Origin: Massilia sp. Root418
Lineage (GTDB): Bacteria; Pseudomonadota; Gammaproteobacteria; Burkholderiales; Burkholderiaceae_D
DNA: 64,000 bases
Direction of reading: 5' to 3'
Assembly: GCF_001425265.1 (NCBI RefSeq)
Contig: NZ_LMEC01000026.1
Coordinates: 186,001-250,000, forward strand
This document shows positions 1 through 7,260 of the stretch, piece by piece. Position 1 is the stretch's first letter. Every line of letters starts with the position of its first letter. A program made the position numbers and the translations under genes. The notes below the pieces were generated by a model, which saw only the letters and a program-made list of their open reading frames with translations, searched no databases and was not told the DNA's origin.

Positions 1-241
1 CGTTGGCGGTCGGCTGGCGGCGCACGATCAGGTGGCTGCAGGCGTCGTCCAGCGACACTTCCAGCTGGTTTACGGTGTCGTCTTCGCGCATCACGCGCTC
101 GGCGCGTTCCAAATTGCCGATGCGGAAGCAGGTCATGGCGTCGAGGAATTGGGTCTCGACAATGCCGCCCATCAGCAGCACCTTGGAGCGGATCGCTTCC
201 AGTTCTTCGTCGTACTTCTTGGATGAATGTTCGCCCATCAT
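1..241 (-). CDS. phoU: Phosphate transport system regulator PhoU (5' part; gene runs off the window start)
   Basis: Only the first 80 codons lie in the window. They read as a PhoU N-terminus: a charged start (MMGEHSSKKYDEEL) followed by a helix with MGG and later ERVMREDD, the usual PhoU helical-repeat pattern. PhoU links the Pst transporter to the PhoR/PhoB sensor and keeps the regulon off when phosphate is plentiful. Two adjacent ATGs occur (241 and 238); GGGAGAG lies a few bases upstream and suits either. It is the last visible gene of the pstSCAB-phoU operon, 27 bp after pstB. The C-terminal repeat and any phoB gene are outside the window. Confidence 0.95.
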   Translation of the reverse strand, partial: MMGEHSSKKYDEELEAIRSKVLLMGGIVETQFLDAMTCFRIGNLERAERVMREDDTVNQLEVSLDDACSHLIVRRQPTAN

Positions 242-268
242 GGTTGGTGCTCTCCCGTGCTCTTGTTA

Positions 269-1060
269 TTAGCCGAAACGGCCGGTGATGTAGTCCTGCG
301 TTTCCTTGCGGGCAGGGTTCATGAAGATCTGGTCGGTTTCGCCGAATTCCACCAGCTCGCCCAGGTACATATACGCGGTGTAGTCGGAGCAGCGTGCCGC
401 CTGCTGCATGTTGTGGGTAACGATGGCGATGGTGTAATCCTGCTTCAGCTCGCTGATCAGCTCTTCCACCTTGGAGGTCGAGATCGGGTCCAGCGCCGAC
501 GTCGGCTCGTCGAGCAGCAGCACGTCGGGCTTGACCGCCACGCCGCGCGCGATGCACAGGCGCTGCTGCTGGCCGCCGGACAGCGACAGGCCGCTCTTGG
601 TCAGCTTGTCCTTCACCTCGCCCCACAGCGCGGCCTTCTTCAGCGCCCATTCCACGCGCTCGTCCATCTCGCCTTTCGACAGGTCTTCATACAGGCGCAC
701 GCCGAACGCAATGTTGTCGTAGATCGACATCGGGAACGGGGTCGGCTTCTGGAACACCATGCCCACCTTGGCGCGCAGCATATTCACGTCCTGGCCCGGC
801 TCAAGGATATTGCGGCCGCGGTACATGATGGAACCTTCGGCGCGCTGGCCCGGATACAGGTCGTACATGCGGTTCAGGGTGCGCAGCAGGGTCGACTTGC
901 CGCAGCCGGAAGGACCGATGAAGGCCGTCACCTGCTTCTCGTGCACGTCCAGGTTGACGTTGTGCAGGCTCTGCGTTTTACCGTAAAAGAAGTTCAGGCC
1001 CGAGATTTCGATGGTCTTGCGCTTGGCTGCTTTGGTTTCGTTGCTCATTTGCGTATTCAT
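269..1060 (-). CDS. pstB: Phosphate ABC transporter ATP-binding protein PstB
   Basis: Cytoplasmic ATPase that powers high-affinity phosphate uptake through PstC/PstA. All ABC motifs are visible in 263 residues: Walker A GPSGCGKS (about 49-56), signature LSGGQQQ (161-167), Walker B VLLLDE (181-186) and the H-loop TH (216-217). Length is normal for PstB. The gene begins 16 bp after the pstA stop and is followed by phoU in the same direction, so it belongs to the Pho operon driven from the pstS promoter. A second ATG at 1048 is possible, since no clear Shine-Dalgarno sequence precedes either start. Confidence 0.98.
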   Translation of the reverse strand: MNTQMSNETKAAKRKTIEISGLNFFYGKTQSLHNVNLDVHEKQVTAFIGPSGCGKSTLLRTLNRMYDLYPGQRAEGSIMYRGRNILEPGQDVNMLRAKVGMVFQKPTPFPMSIYDNIAFGVRLYEDLSKGEMDERVEWALKKAALWGEVKDKLTKSGLSLSGGQQQRLCIARGVAVKPDVLLLDEPTSALDPISTSKVEELISELKQDYTIAIVTHNMQQAARCSDYTAYMYLGELVEFGETDQIFMNPARKETQDYITGRFG

Positions 1061-1076
1061 CTATAGGTATGTTTGA

Positions 1077-1940
1077 TTAGTTCGGGGCTTTTTGGCTGAA
1101 CACGGTGCGCGACAGGATGTTCAGGCCCAGCACGCTGAACGTCACCAGCAGTGCCCCGCCCCAGGCCAGCGAGCGCCAGTTGTCGTACGGGCTCATGGCG
1201 AACTGGTAAATCACCACCGGCAGATTGGCCACCGGCGCATTCATGTCGGCGCTGAAGAACTGGTTGTTCAGCGCGGTAAACAACAGCGGCGCGGTTTCGC
1301 CGGAGATGCGGGCCACGGCCAGCAGCACGCCGGTCACCACCCCGGCCTTGACGGCGCGCAGGCGCACCATCATGGCCACTTTCCAGCGCGGCGCGCCCAG
1401 GGCGAAGGCCGCTTCCAGCAGGCTGTTGGGCACCAGCTTGAGCATATTGTCGGTGGTGCGCACCACCACCGGCACGGCGATCAGCGACAGCGCGATGGAA
1501 CCGGCGTAGCCCGAGAAATGCTTCACGTTGGCCACGTACAGCGCGTAGACGAACAGGCCGATCACGATGGACGGTGCCGACAGCATGATGTCGGTGACGA
1601 AGCGGGTCACCTGCGCCATCTTGTTTTCTTCGCCGTATTCGGCCAGGTAGATGCCGGCCAGGATGCCGATCGGGGTCGACACCAGCGTGGCCACGCCCAC
1701 CATCATCAGGCTGCCGACGATGGCGTTCAGCAAGCCGCCGCCTTCGCTGCCGGGGGCCGGCGTATTGGCGGTGAACATGGTGTAGTGCAGTGCGGAGAAG
1801 CCGTTGATCAGCAGCGTGGCCAGGATCCACAGCAGCACGATCAGGCCGACCGACATGGCCATCACCGACAGCGCGATGCCGACACGGTGCACCAGCAGGC
1901 GCTTGCGGTAGACCGCATTCATGGGGGTAGCTTGCGACAT
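1077..1940 (-). CDS. pstA: Phosphate ABC transporter permease PstA
   Basis: Inner-membrane permease that forms the phosphate channel together with PstC. The 287-residue protein has an N-terminal hydrophobic helix (about 20-45) and then the ABC permease fold. The cytoplasmic EAA-type loop reads EAAFALGAPRWKVAMMV, the segment that docks on PstB. Its ATG shares one base with the pstC stop codon (TAATG), so the two permease genes are translationally coupled. Length and order match the standard pstSCAB arrangement. Confidence 0.97.
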   Translation of the reverse strand: MSQATPMNAVYRKRLLVHRVGIALSVMAMSVGLIVLLWILATLLINGFSALHYTMFTANTPAPGSEGGGLLNAIVGSLMMVGVATLVSTPIGILAGIYLAEYGEENKMAQVTRFVTDIMLSAPSIVIGLFVYALYVANVKHFSGYAGSIALSLIAVPVVVRTTDNMLKLVPNSLLEAAFALGAPRWKVAMMVRLRAVKAGVVTGVLLAVARISGETAPLLFTALNNQFFSADMNAPVANLPVVIYQFAMSPYDNWRSLAWGGALLVTFSVLGLNILSRTVFSQKAPN

Positions 1941-2908
1941 TATTTCACGCCTTCCTTGCGGGACATGCCGGCCAGCATCAGCTTGGCGGCGGACAGGACA
2001 ATCAGGGTAATCACGAACAGGATCAGGGCCAGGGCATACAGCGAGGACACATGCAGCGTGCTTTCCGCTTCAGCGAATTCGTTGGCCAGGGTGGAGGCAA
2101 TCGAGTTACCGGCCGCGAACAGCGACCAGGACAGCTTGTTGGCGTTGCCGATGACGAAGGTGACCGCCATGGTCTCACCCAGCGCGCGGCCCAGGCCCAG
2201 CATCACGCCGCCCACCACGCCGCTCTTGGTGTACGGCAGCACCACCTTGCGCACCACTTCCCACTTGGTGCAGCCCAGGCCGTATGCCGATTCCTTCAGC
2301 ACCGCCGGCACGATCTCGAACACGTCGCGCATCACCGAAGAAATGAAGGGGATGATCATGACGGCCAGGATCAGGCCGGCGGTCAGGATGCCGATGCCCA
2401 TGGTCGGACCGCTGAACACGGAACCGATGATGGGCAGCTGGCCCAGGGTGGCCTTCAGGAAAGGCTGCACGTGATCGCCGAACAGCGGCGCGAACACGAA
2501 CAGGCCCCACATGCCGTAGATGATGGACGGCACGCCGGCCAGCAGCTCGACTGCCGTGCCCAGCGGGCGGCGCAGCCAGACCGGGCAGATCTCGGTCAGG
2601 AACAGCGCGATGCCGAAGCTCACCGGGAAGGCGATCAGCAGCGCGATGCCGGCCGTGGCCAGGGTGCCGACGATGGCGATCAGCGCGCCGTAGTTGTCAT
2701 TGACCGGGTCCCACTCGACGGTGGTGATGAAGGCCGGGCCGAAATGCTGCAGGGCCGGCATGGCGCCCAGGATCAGCGAAACGATAATCCCCACCAGTAC
2801 GAACAGTACTGACAGGGAAAAGGCCATCGTGACTTTGTGGAAAATGAAATCCTGGATGCGTTGCTTGCGCATGGTCGAGAGCATGGCGGCATTGGACACT
2901 TCTGTCAT
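1940..2908 (-). CDS. pstC: Phosphate ABC transporter permease PstC
   Basis: Partner permease of PstA. From the chosen start the protein has 322 residues, close to the usual PstC length: a short cytoplasmic N-terminus, a first membrane helix (AFSLSVLFVLVGIIVSL), and the permease loop ESAYGLGCTKWEVVRKV. I chose ATG at 2908 because CGGAG lies at Shine-Dalgarno distance; in-frame ATGs at 2923 and 2956 lack a convincing site but cannot be excluded. The reading frame stays open up to 3115, but that extension runs into pstS and is not credible. A set of hairpins separates this gene from pstS. Confidence 0.95.
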   Translation of the reverse strand: MTEVSNAAMLSTMRKQRIQDFIFHKVTMAFSLSVLFVLVGIIVSLILGAMPALQHFGPAFITTVEWDPVNDNYGALIAIVGTLATAGIALLIAFPVSFGIALFLTEICPVWLRRPLGTAVELLAGVPSIIYGMWGLFVFAPLFGDHVQPFLKATLGQLPIIGSVFSGPTMGIGILTAGLILAVMIIPFISSVMRDVFEIVPAVLKESAYGLGCTKWEVVRKVVLPYTKSGVVGGVMLGLGRALGETMAVTFVIGNANKLSWSLFAAGNSIASTLANEFAEAESTLHVSSLYALALILFVITLIVLSAAKLMLAGMSRKEGVK

Positions 2909-3003
2909 GGCGGGCTCCGACATAGTGATCGGCGGGGAGGTGATGTCTGCGCTCATAGAGTGTGGTGTGGTTCTGGGTGGGGGCTGGCGGATTCGCAAGA
3001 ACT

Positions 3004-3060
3004 CGGCGGGTGTCCCGCCGAATCCTTGCGGATCCGGCCCTCCTCGGCACGCCGAGGAGG
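3004..3060 (-). other. Intercistronic hairpins between pstS and pstC
   Basis: Three potential stem-loops lie between the pstS stop and pstC. One is a 10-bp perfect stem (CCTCCTCGGC at 3039-3048 with GCCGAGGAGG at 3051-3060). Another is CGGCGGG/CCCGCCG at 3004-3020 with a TGT loop. A short ATCC/GGAT hairpin sits between them. There is no T-run, so this is not a full intrinsic terminator. The likely role is to protect the pstS message from 3' decay or slow transcription, so that the periplasmic binding protein is made in excess over the permease. The structure is seen; the role is inferred. Confidence 0.6.
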
Positions 3061-3069
3061 CCGCGAAAC

Positions 3070-4113
3070 TTAGTAGATGGCCTTGCCCGAAGCATCTTTC
3101 AGGCTGGCTTTCCACGAATCCTGCACCAGCTTCACCACCGAAGCAGGCAGCGGCACGTAGTCCAGGTCGGCGGCAGCGGCGCCACCGTTCTTGAAGGCCC
3201 AGTCGAAGAACTTCACCACTTCCTTGCCCTTGGCTGCGTCAGCCTGGGTCTTGTGCATCAGGATGAAGGACACGCCGGTGATCGGCCAGGAGGTCTTGCC
3301 GGCCTGGTCGGTCAGCACCACGCCGAAGCCCGGGGTCTTGGTCCACTCGGCATTGGCGGCGGCAGCTTTGAAGTTGTCGTCGTCAGGCTGCACGAACTGG
3401 CCATCCTTGTTCTTCAGCTGGGTGTGCGCGATCTTGTTCTTCTTGGCGAATGCCCACTCCACGTAGCCGATCGCGCCCTTGATGCGCTGCACGTTGGCGG
3501 CCACGCCTTCGTTGCCCTTGCCGCCCACGCCCACCACCCACTTCACGGCGGTGCCGGCGCCAACCTTGGTCTTGAACTCAGGGTTGGTCTTGGACAGGTA
3601 GTCGGTCCACAGGAAGGAGGTGCCGGAACCGTCGGCGCGGTGCACCACGGTGATTTCATCCGCAGGCAGTTTCACGCCCGGATTCAGGGCGGCGATCTCG
3701 GCGGCGTTCCACTTGGTGATCTTGCCCAGGTAGATGTCGCCCACGACCTGGCCGGTCAGCTTCAGCGCGCCAGGCGCCACGCCGTCCAGGTTCACCACCG
3801 GCACCACGCCGCCCATGATGGCCGGGAACTGGGTCAGGCCTTCGGCATCCAGCTCTTCGCCTTTCAGCGGGCTGTCGGTGGCGCCGAAATCGACGGTCTT
3901 GGCTTTGATCTGCTTGACGCCTGCGCCGGAACCGACGGACTGATAGTTCAGGCCGTTGCCGGTGGAAGCTTTGTACGCTTCAGCCCACTTGGCGTAGATC
4001 GGATAGGGGAACGTTGCGCCTGCGCCGGTTATGTCCGCTGCGGAGGCGGTGGAGAAGGCGACGGCAGCGGTAGCGCCGATAACCAGGGAGGTGAACAACT
4101 GTTTCATACGCAT
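3070..4113 (-). CDS. pstS: Periplasmic phosphate-binding protein PstS
   Basis: Binds inorganic phosphate in the periplasm and delivers it to PstCAB. The protein has 347 residues with a signal peptide ending near residue 25 (VAFSTASA then ADITGAG). The mature start GAGATFPYPIY, the segment GSGAGVKQI and the HRADGSGTSF motif are phosphate-contacting PstS signatures. The start at 4113 is set by AAGGA seven bases upstream; the frame stays open to 4203 but that extension crosses the Pho box. It is the first gene of the operon and its promoter carries a near-consensus PhoB site. Confidence 0.98.
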   Translation of the reverse strand: MRMKQLFTSLVIGATAAVAFSTASAADITGAGATFPYPIYAKWAEAYKASTGNGLNYQSVGSGAGVKQIKAKTVDFGATDSPLKGEELDAEGLTQFPAIMGGVVPVVNLDGVAPGALKLTGQVVGDIYLGKITKWNAAEIAALNPGVKLPADEITVVHRADGSGTSFLWTDYLSKTNPEFKTKVGAGTAVKWVVGVGGKGNEGVAANVQRIKGAIGYVEWAFAKKNKIAHTQLKNKDGQFVQPDDDNFKAAAANAEWTKTPGFGVVLTDQAGKTSWPITGVSFILMHKTQADAAKGKEVVKFFDWAFKNGGAAAADLDYVPLPASVVKLVQDSWKASLKDASGKAIY

Positions 4114-4153
4114 ATCAATGTCCTTAGGGGTTGTGACGGTTTGAATGCTGCGC

Positions 4154-4187
4154 AGTCTACCGAGCCAATATGACAGCTTTATGACAT
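4154..4187 (-). promoter_or_regulatory. Pho box and -10 of the pstS promoter
   Basis: On the minus strand two TGTCAT(A) repeats stand 11 bp apart within 4169-4187 (ATGTCAT AAAG CTGTCATA), an almost perfect match to the PhoB consensus. A -10-like TAGACT (4154-4159) follows about 10 bp downstream, the spacing typical of PhoB-activated promoters that have no -35 box. Transcription would start about 35-40 bp before the pstS ATG. The match is seen directly; phosphate control follows from established Pho regulon knowledge. Confidence 0.9.
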
Positions 4188-4246
4188 GTGAAAAAATAAT
4201 CAAAACACCTGCTTCAGAGGGGATAGTACCCGGTTTTGCGCGAAAT

Positions 4247-4265
4247 ATGACAAGCGTGACAAGCG
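4247..4265. promoter_or_regulatory. Possible weak PhoB half-sites between the two Pho boxes
   Basis: The plus strand carries TGACAAGCG twice in tandem (read as TTGTCA on the minus strand). The TGTCA cores are 9 bp apart instead of 11, so this is not a standard Pho box. It lies between two good boxes and may extend PhoB binding, or it may be coincidental. Confidence 0.35.
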
Positions 4266-4278
4266 TGCGGCCGGGCTT

Positions 4279-4312
4279 TTGTCATGGAGTTGTCACAATT
4301 AACATCTACACT
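4279..4312 (+). promoter_or_regulatory. Pho box of the ppk promoter
   Basis: TTGTCAT (4279-4285) and TTGTCAC (4290-4296) are direct repeats at 11-bp spacing followed by AATT, pointing towards ppk. A possible -10 (TACACT, 4307-4312) follows. The box is separate from the divergent pstS box, so both phosphate uptake and polyphosphate synthesis appear to be PhoB targets from one 260-bp region. Confidence 0.8.
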
Positions 4313-4373
4313 GGGCCGCGTCCAAAGTGGGCTAGAATTAACCATCTGCAAAGATAAAGTGACACACAACACC

Positions 4374-6473
4374 ATGAAGCCTGACCTGCGTTCGGAAACA
4401 AACAAGCACGGTATTTTCCTCGACCGCGAACTCTCCCAGCTGGCCTTCAACCGGCGCGTCATGGCGCAAGCGGCCGACCCCGCCGTGCCGCTGCTGGAAA
4501 GGCTGCGCTATTTATGTATCGTCAGCAGCAACCTGGACGAATTCTTCGAAGTGCGCGTGGCCAGCCTGCTGGCGGCCGCCGCCACCGACGGCAGCAGCAG
4601 CGTGCTGCACCCTGCCCTGGCCGCCAACCTGCGCCGCATTTGCGACGAGTGCCACGAGCTGGTCAAGCTGCAATATGAACTGCTCAATACCGAAGTGCTG
4701 CCCCAGCTGCAGCAGGCCGGCATCCACCTGCTGCGCCACACCCAGCGCAACGAAGCGCAGCGCGCCTGGGTCAAGCAGTATTTCGAGCGCGAAGTGCGCC
4801 CCCTGCTCACCCCGATCGGCCTGGACCCGGCCCACCCCTTCCCGCAAGTGGTCAACAAGAGCCTCAACTTCATCGTCTCGCTGACCGGCAAGGACGCCTT
4901 CGGGCGCGGCACCGCCATCGCCATCGTCAAGGCGCCGCGCGTGCTGCCGCGCGTGATCCGCCTGCCGGACGAACTGTCGGACGCCGGCGGCGTGTCCTTT
5001 TGCCTGCTCTCCTCCATCATCCACTCGCACATCTCGGACCTGTTCGCCGGCCGCGAAGTGATCGCCTATTCGCAGTTCCGCGTCACCCGCGACTCCGACT
5101 TGTGGGTGGACGAGGACGAAGTGAAGAACCTGCGCCAGGCCCTCAAGGGCGAGCTGCAGGGACGCCAGTTCGGCACCTCGGTGCGCCTGGAAGTGGCCAA
5201 GAACTGCCCGCCCGAGCTGTCGCAGTTCCTGCTCGACCAGTTCGCGCTGGACAACAGCCGCCTGTACCAGGTGGACGGGCCGGTCAACATGGTGCGCCTG
5301 ACCGAGATCATCAACAACGTGGCCCACCCCGAGCTGCGCTTCCCGCCCTTCTTCCCCGGCGTGGCGCACAAGACCGCCACCACCGACATCTTCGGCACCC
5401 TGCGCCAGCAGGACATCCTGCTGCACCACCCCTACCAGTCCTTCCAGACCGTGATCGACTTCATCCGCGCCGCCGCGCTGGACCCGAGCGTGGTGGCCAT
5501 CAAGCAGACCATCTACCGCACCGGCATGAACTCGGACCTGATGGAGTCGCTCATCACGGCCGCGCGCGCCGGCAAGGAAGTGACGGTGATCGTGGAACTG
5601 ATGGCGCGCTTCGACGAAGAAGCCAACATCAACTGGGCCGATAAGCTGGAACAGGCCGGCGCGCAAGTGGTGTACGGCGTGGTAGGCCTGAAGACGCACG
5701 CCAAGGTGGCGCTGGTCATACGCCGCGAGGAAGCCGGGCTGCGCTTCTATTCCCATCTGGGCACCGGCAACTACCATCCCACCACTACCAAGCTGTACAC
5801 CGACTTCGGCCTGCTGACCAGCAATGTGGAGCTGGGCCACGACGTGAACGAAGTGTTCATGCACCTGACCAGCCTGACCAAGCCGCAAAAGCTGAATCAC
5901 CTGTGGCTGGCGCCGTTCGCGCTGCAAAACGAAGTGATCAAGGCCATCCGCAACGAGGCCAAGATCGCGCGCGCCGGGCGGCCGGGCCGGATTATCGCTA
6001 AAATGAACGCGCTGGTGGACGAATCGGTGATCCGCGCGCTGTACGCGGCCTCCAAGGATGGCGTGAAGATCGACCTGATCGTGCGCGGCGCCTGCACCCT
6101 GAAGCCGGGCGTGCCCGGCCTGTCCGAGAACATCCGGGTGCGCTCCATCATCGGCCGCTTCCTGGAGCACAGCCGCATTTACTACTTCCGCAACGACCTG
6201 ACCCACGACGTCTACCTGGGCAGCGCGGACTGGATGAGCCGCAACCTGTTCCGCCGCATCGAGGTGGCATTCCCCATCCTGGACCGCGCGCTGAAGCGGC
6301 GCGTGATTGCGGAAGGCTTGAACCCTTACCTGAAGGACAACAGCAACGCCTGGGAACTGGAGCCGACCGGCCATTACCAGCGCCGCCGCCCGCGCGGCAA
6401 GCAATCCCTGTTCAGCGGCCAGCAGTACCTGATGCACACCCTGGGCACGCCGGGCGGCGAGGTGGACGATTAA
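4374..6473 (+). CDS. ppk: Polyphosphate kinase 1
   Basis: Makes polyphosphate from the terminal phosphate of ATP, reversibly. The 699-residue protein begins with the PPK1 N-terminal signature (FLDRELSQLAFNRRV, about 15-29). The autophosphorylated histidine is in GLKTHAKVA (His about 442), with the second conserved His in TGNYHPTTT. The start at 4374 is preferred: the frame remains open to 4284, but that upstream ATG lies inside the Pho box. No strong Shine-Dalgarno is seen. A sixA-type phosphatase gene follows after 30 bp in the same direction. Confidence 0.98.
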   Translation: MKPDLRSETNKHGIFLDRELSQLAFNRRVMAQAADPAVPLLERLRYLCIVSSNLDEFFEVRVASLLAAAATDGSSSVLHPALAANLRRICDECHELVKLQYELLNTEVLPQLQQAGIHLLRHTQRNEAQRAWVKQYFEREVRPLLTPIGLDPAHPFPQVVNKSLNFIVSLTGKDAFGRGTAIAIVKAPRVLPRVIRLPDELSDAGGVSFCLLSSIIHSHISDLFAGREVIAYSQFRVTRDSDLWVDEDEVKNLRQALKGELQGRQFGTSVRLEVAKNCPPELSQFLLDQFALDNSRLYQVDGPVNMVRLTEIINNVAHPELRFPPFFPGVAHKTATTDIFGTLRQQDILLHHPYQSFQTVIDFIRAAALDPSVVAIKQTIYRTGMNSDLMESLITAARAGKEVTVIVELMARFDEEANINWADKLEQAGAQVVYGVVGLKTHAKVALVIRREEAGLRFYSHLGTGNYHPTTTKLYTDFGLLTSNVELGHDVNEVFMHLTSLTKPQKLNHLWLAPFALQNEVIKAIRNEAKIARAGRPGRIIAKMNALVDESVIRALYAASKDGVKIDLIVRGACTLKPGVPGLSENIRVRSIIGRFLEHSRIYYFRNDLTHDVYLGSADWMSRNLFRRIEVAFPILDRALKRRVIAEGLNPYLKDNSNAWELEPTGHYQRRRPRGKQSLFSGQQYLMHTLGTPGGEVDD

Positions 6474-6503
6474 CCGGCAAACATCAACGCAAAGGGGTAG
6501 ACC

Positions 6504-6971
6504 ATGGACCTGATCTTATGGCGTCACGCCGAGGCCGACGAAGCGGCGCCCGGCCAGTCGGACCTGGAACGCGCCCTCACCGGCAAGGGCCAGAAGCAGG
6601 CGCGCCGCATGGGCCAGTGGCTGGATTCCCAGCTGCCGGACAATTGCCGCGTGCTGTCCAGCCCCGCCCTGCGCACCCTGCAGACCGCCGAAGCGCTGGG
6701 CCGCAAGTTCAAGATCCACAACGACCTCGCGCCGGGGGCGGACGCGGCCGACGTGCTGAAAGCGGCCAACTGGCCGGGCGCCAGGGAAACCGTGCTGGTG
6801 GTGGGCCACCAGCCCACCCTGGGTCAGGCGGCGGCGCTGCTGATGACGGGCGACGACCAGGACTGGGACATCCGCAAGGCCAGCGCCTGGTGGTTCGTGC
6901 AGCGCGATCCGGGCGATCCGGACAGCCTGTACCTGAAAGCGGTGATGGCGCCCGACCTGGTGGTGAAATAA
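6504..6971 (+). CDS. sixA: SixA-type phosphohistidine phosphatase
   Basis: Histidine phosphatase superfamily protein of 155 residues, the size of SixA. The catalytic RHG-like motif is at the start (LWRHAEA, catalytic His 8), followed by LTGKGQKQARRMGQWL and a second catalytic His in VVGHQPTLGQAA. SixA removes phosphate from phosphohistidine on HPt domains or the nitrogen-PTS protein. It follows ppk by 30 bp with AAAGGGG upstream of the ATG, suggesting co-transcription and PhoB influence. The in vivo substrate cannot be read from the sequence. Confidence 0.88.
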   Translation: MDLILWRHAEADEAAPGQSDLERALTGKGQKQARRMGQWLDSQLPDNCRVLSSPALRTLQTAEALGRKFKIHNDLAPGADAADVLKAANWPGARETVLVVGHQPTLGQAAALLMTGDDQDWDIRKASAWWFVQRDPGDPDSLYLKAVMAPDLVVK

Positions 6972-7006
6972 AGGGCGCGGCCCCGCAACAAGGGGCAAAG
7001 TGCGGC

Positions 7007-7034
7007 TTGAAAAGCAAAACGCTTCTGCTAAAGT
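7007..7034 (+). promoter_or_regulatory. Candidate sigma-70 promoter for the 38-codon gene
   Basis: TTGAAA (7007-7012) and TAAAGT (7029-7034) are separated by 16 bp. Transcription would begin near 7041, giving a leader of about 45 nt that contains the stem structure at 7044-7079. Confidence 0.55.
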
Positions 7035-7043
7035 TTAGTTGTA

Positions 7044-7079
7044 TCAACTCTAGGGAGCAGCCGTCCCAAAGACGGTTGA
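7044..7079 (+). other. Compact RNA structure in the leader of the microprotein gene
   Basis: CCGTC (7061-7065) pairs with GACGG (7071-7075) around a CCAAA loop, and directly outside it TCAA (7044-7047) pairs with TTGA (7076-7079). This leaves a one-sided bulge of about 13 nt containing AGGGAGC. The stem ends seven bases before the ATG at 7086, where the ribosome would bind. It matches no riboswitch class that I recognise. Confidence 0.45.
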
Positions 7080-7085
7080 AAACGT

Positions 7086-7202
7086 ATGTTTACCCTTCTC
7101 ACCATGGGCATTTTTGGCGGCATGATTGCACTCGTTGTGTATGAGCTGATCCAGGAGTCCAGTGGGAGCCATCACAAACTATCCGATCGCTATCACGAAT
7201 AG
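7086..7202 (+). CDS. Predicted 38-residue membrane microprotein
   Basis: A 38-codon frame begins with one hydrophobic helix (FTLLTMGIFGGMIALVVYELI, about residues 2-22) and ends in a polar, histidine-containing tail (SSGSHHKLSDRYHE). It has its own promoter-like sequence, a folded leader and an intrinsic terminator just after the stop, which makes it a self-contained transcription unit. No clear Shine-Dalgarno is visible: the stem in front of the ATG occupies that place. No known family is recognised. Single-helix proteins of this size usually associate with membrane complexes, but nothing here identifies a partner. Confidence 0.6.
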   Translation: MFTLLTMGIFGGMIALVVYELIQESSGSHHKLSDRYHE

Positions 7203-7222
7203 CCTGCCGCCGCGCGGAACCG

Positions 7223-7260
7223 GGCGCCTTGAGCTGACGCTAAAGGCGCCTTTGTCGTTT
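7223..7260 (+). terminator. Intrinsic terminator after the microprotein gene
   Basis: GGCGCCTT (7223-7230) pairs with AAGGCGCC (7243-7250) around a 12-nt loop and is followed by TTTGTCGTTT. It ends the plus-strand unit and overlaps the 3' end of the convergent PotF-like gene. Confidence 0.75.

Noticed and set aside
2909..3115. N-terminal extension of pstC to 3115
   Set aside because: It would run through the intercistronic hairpins and into pstS; PstC length and the CGGAG site favour 2908.
4284..4373. Upstream ATG of ppk at 4284
   Set aside because: It lies within the Pho box and would add 30 residues not fitting PPK1.
4512..6437. 641-codon open frame antisense to ppk
   Set aside because: Shadow of a high-GC gene; the composition is His/Gln/Arg-rich without any motif, and ppk is certain.
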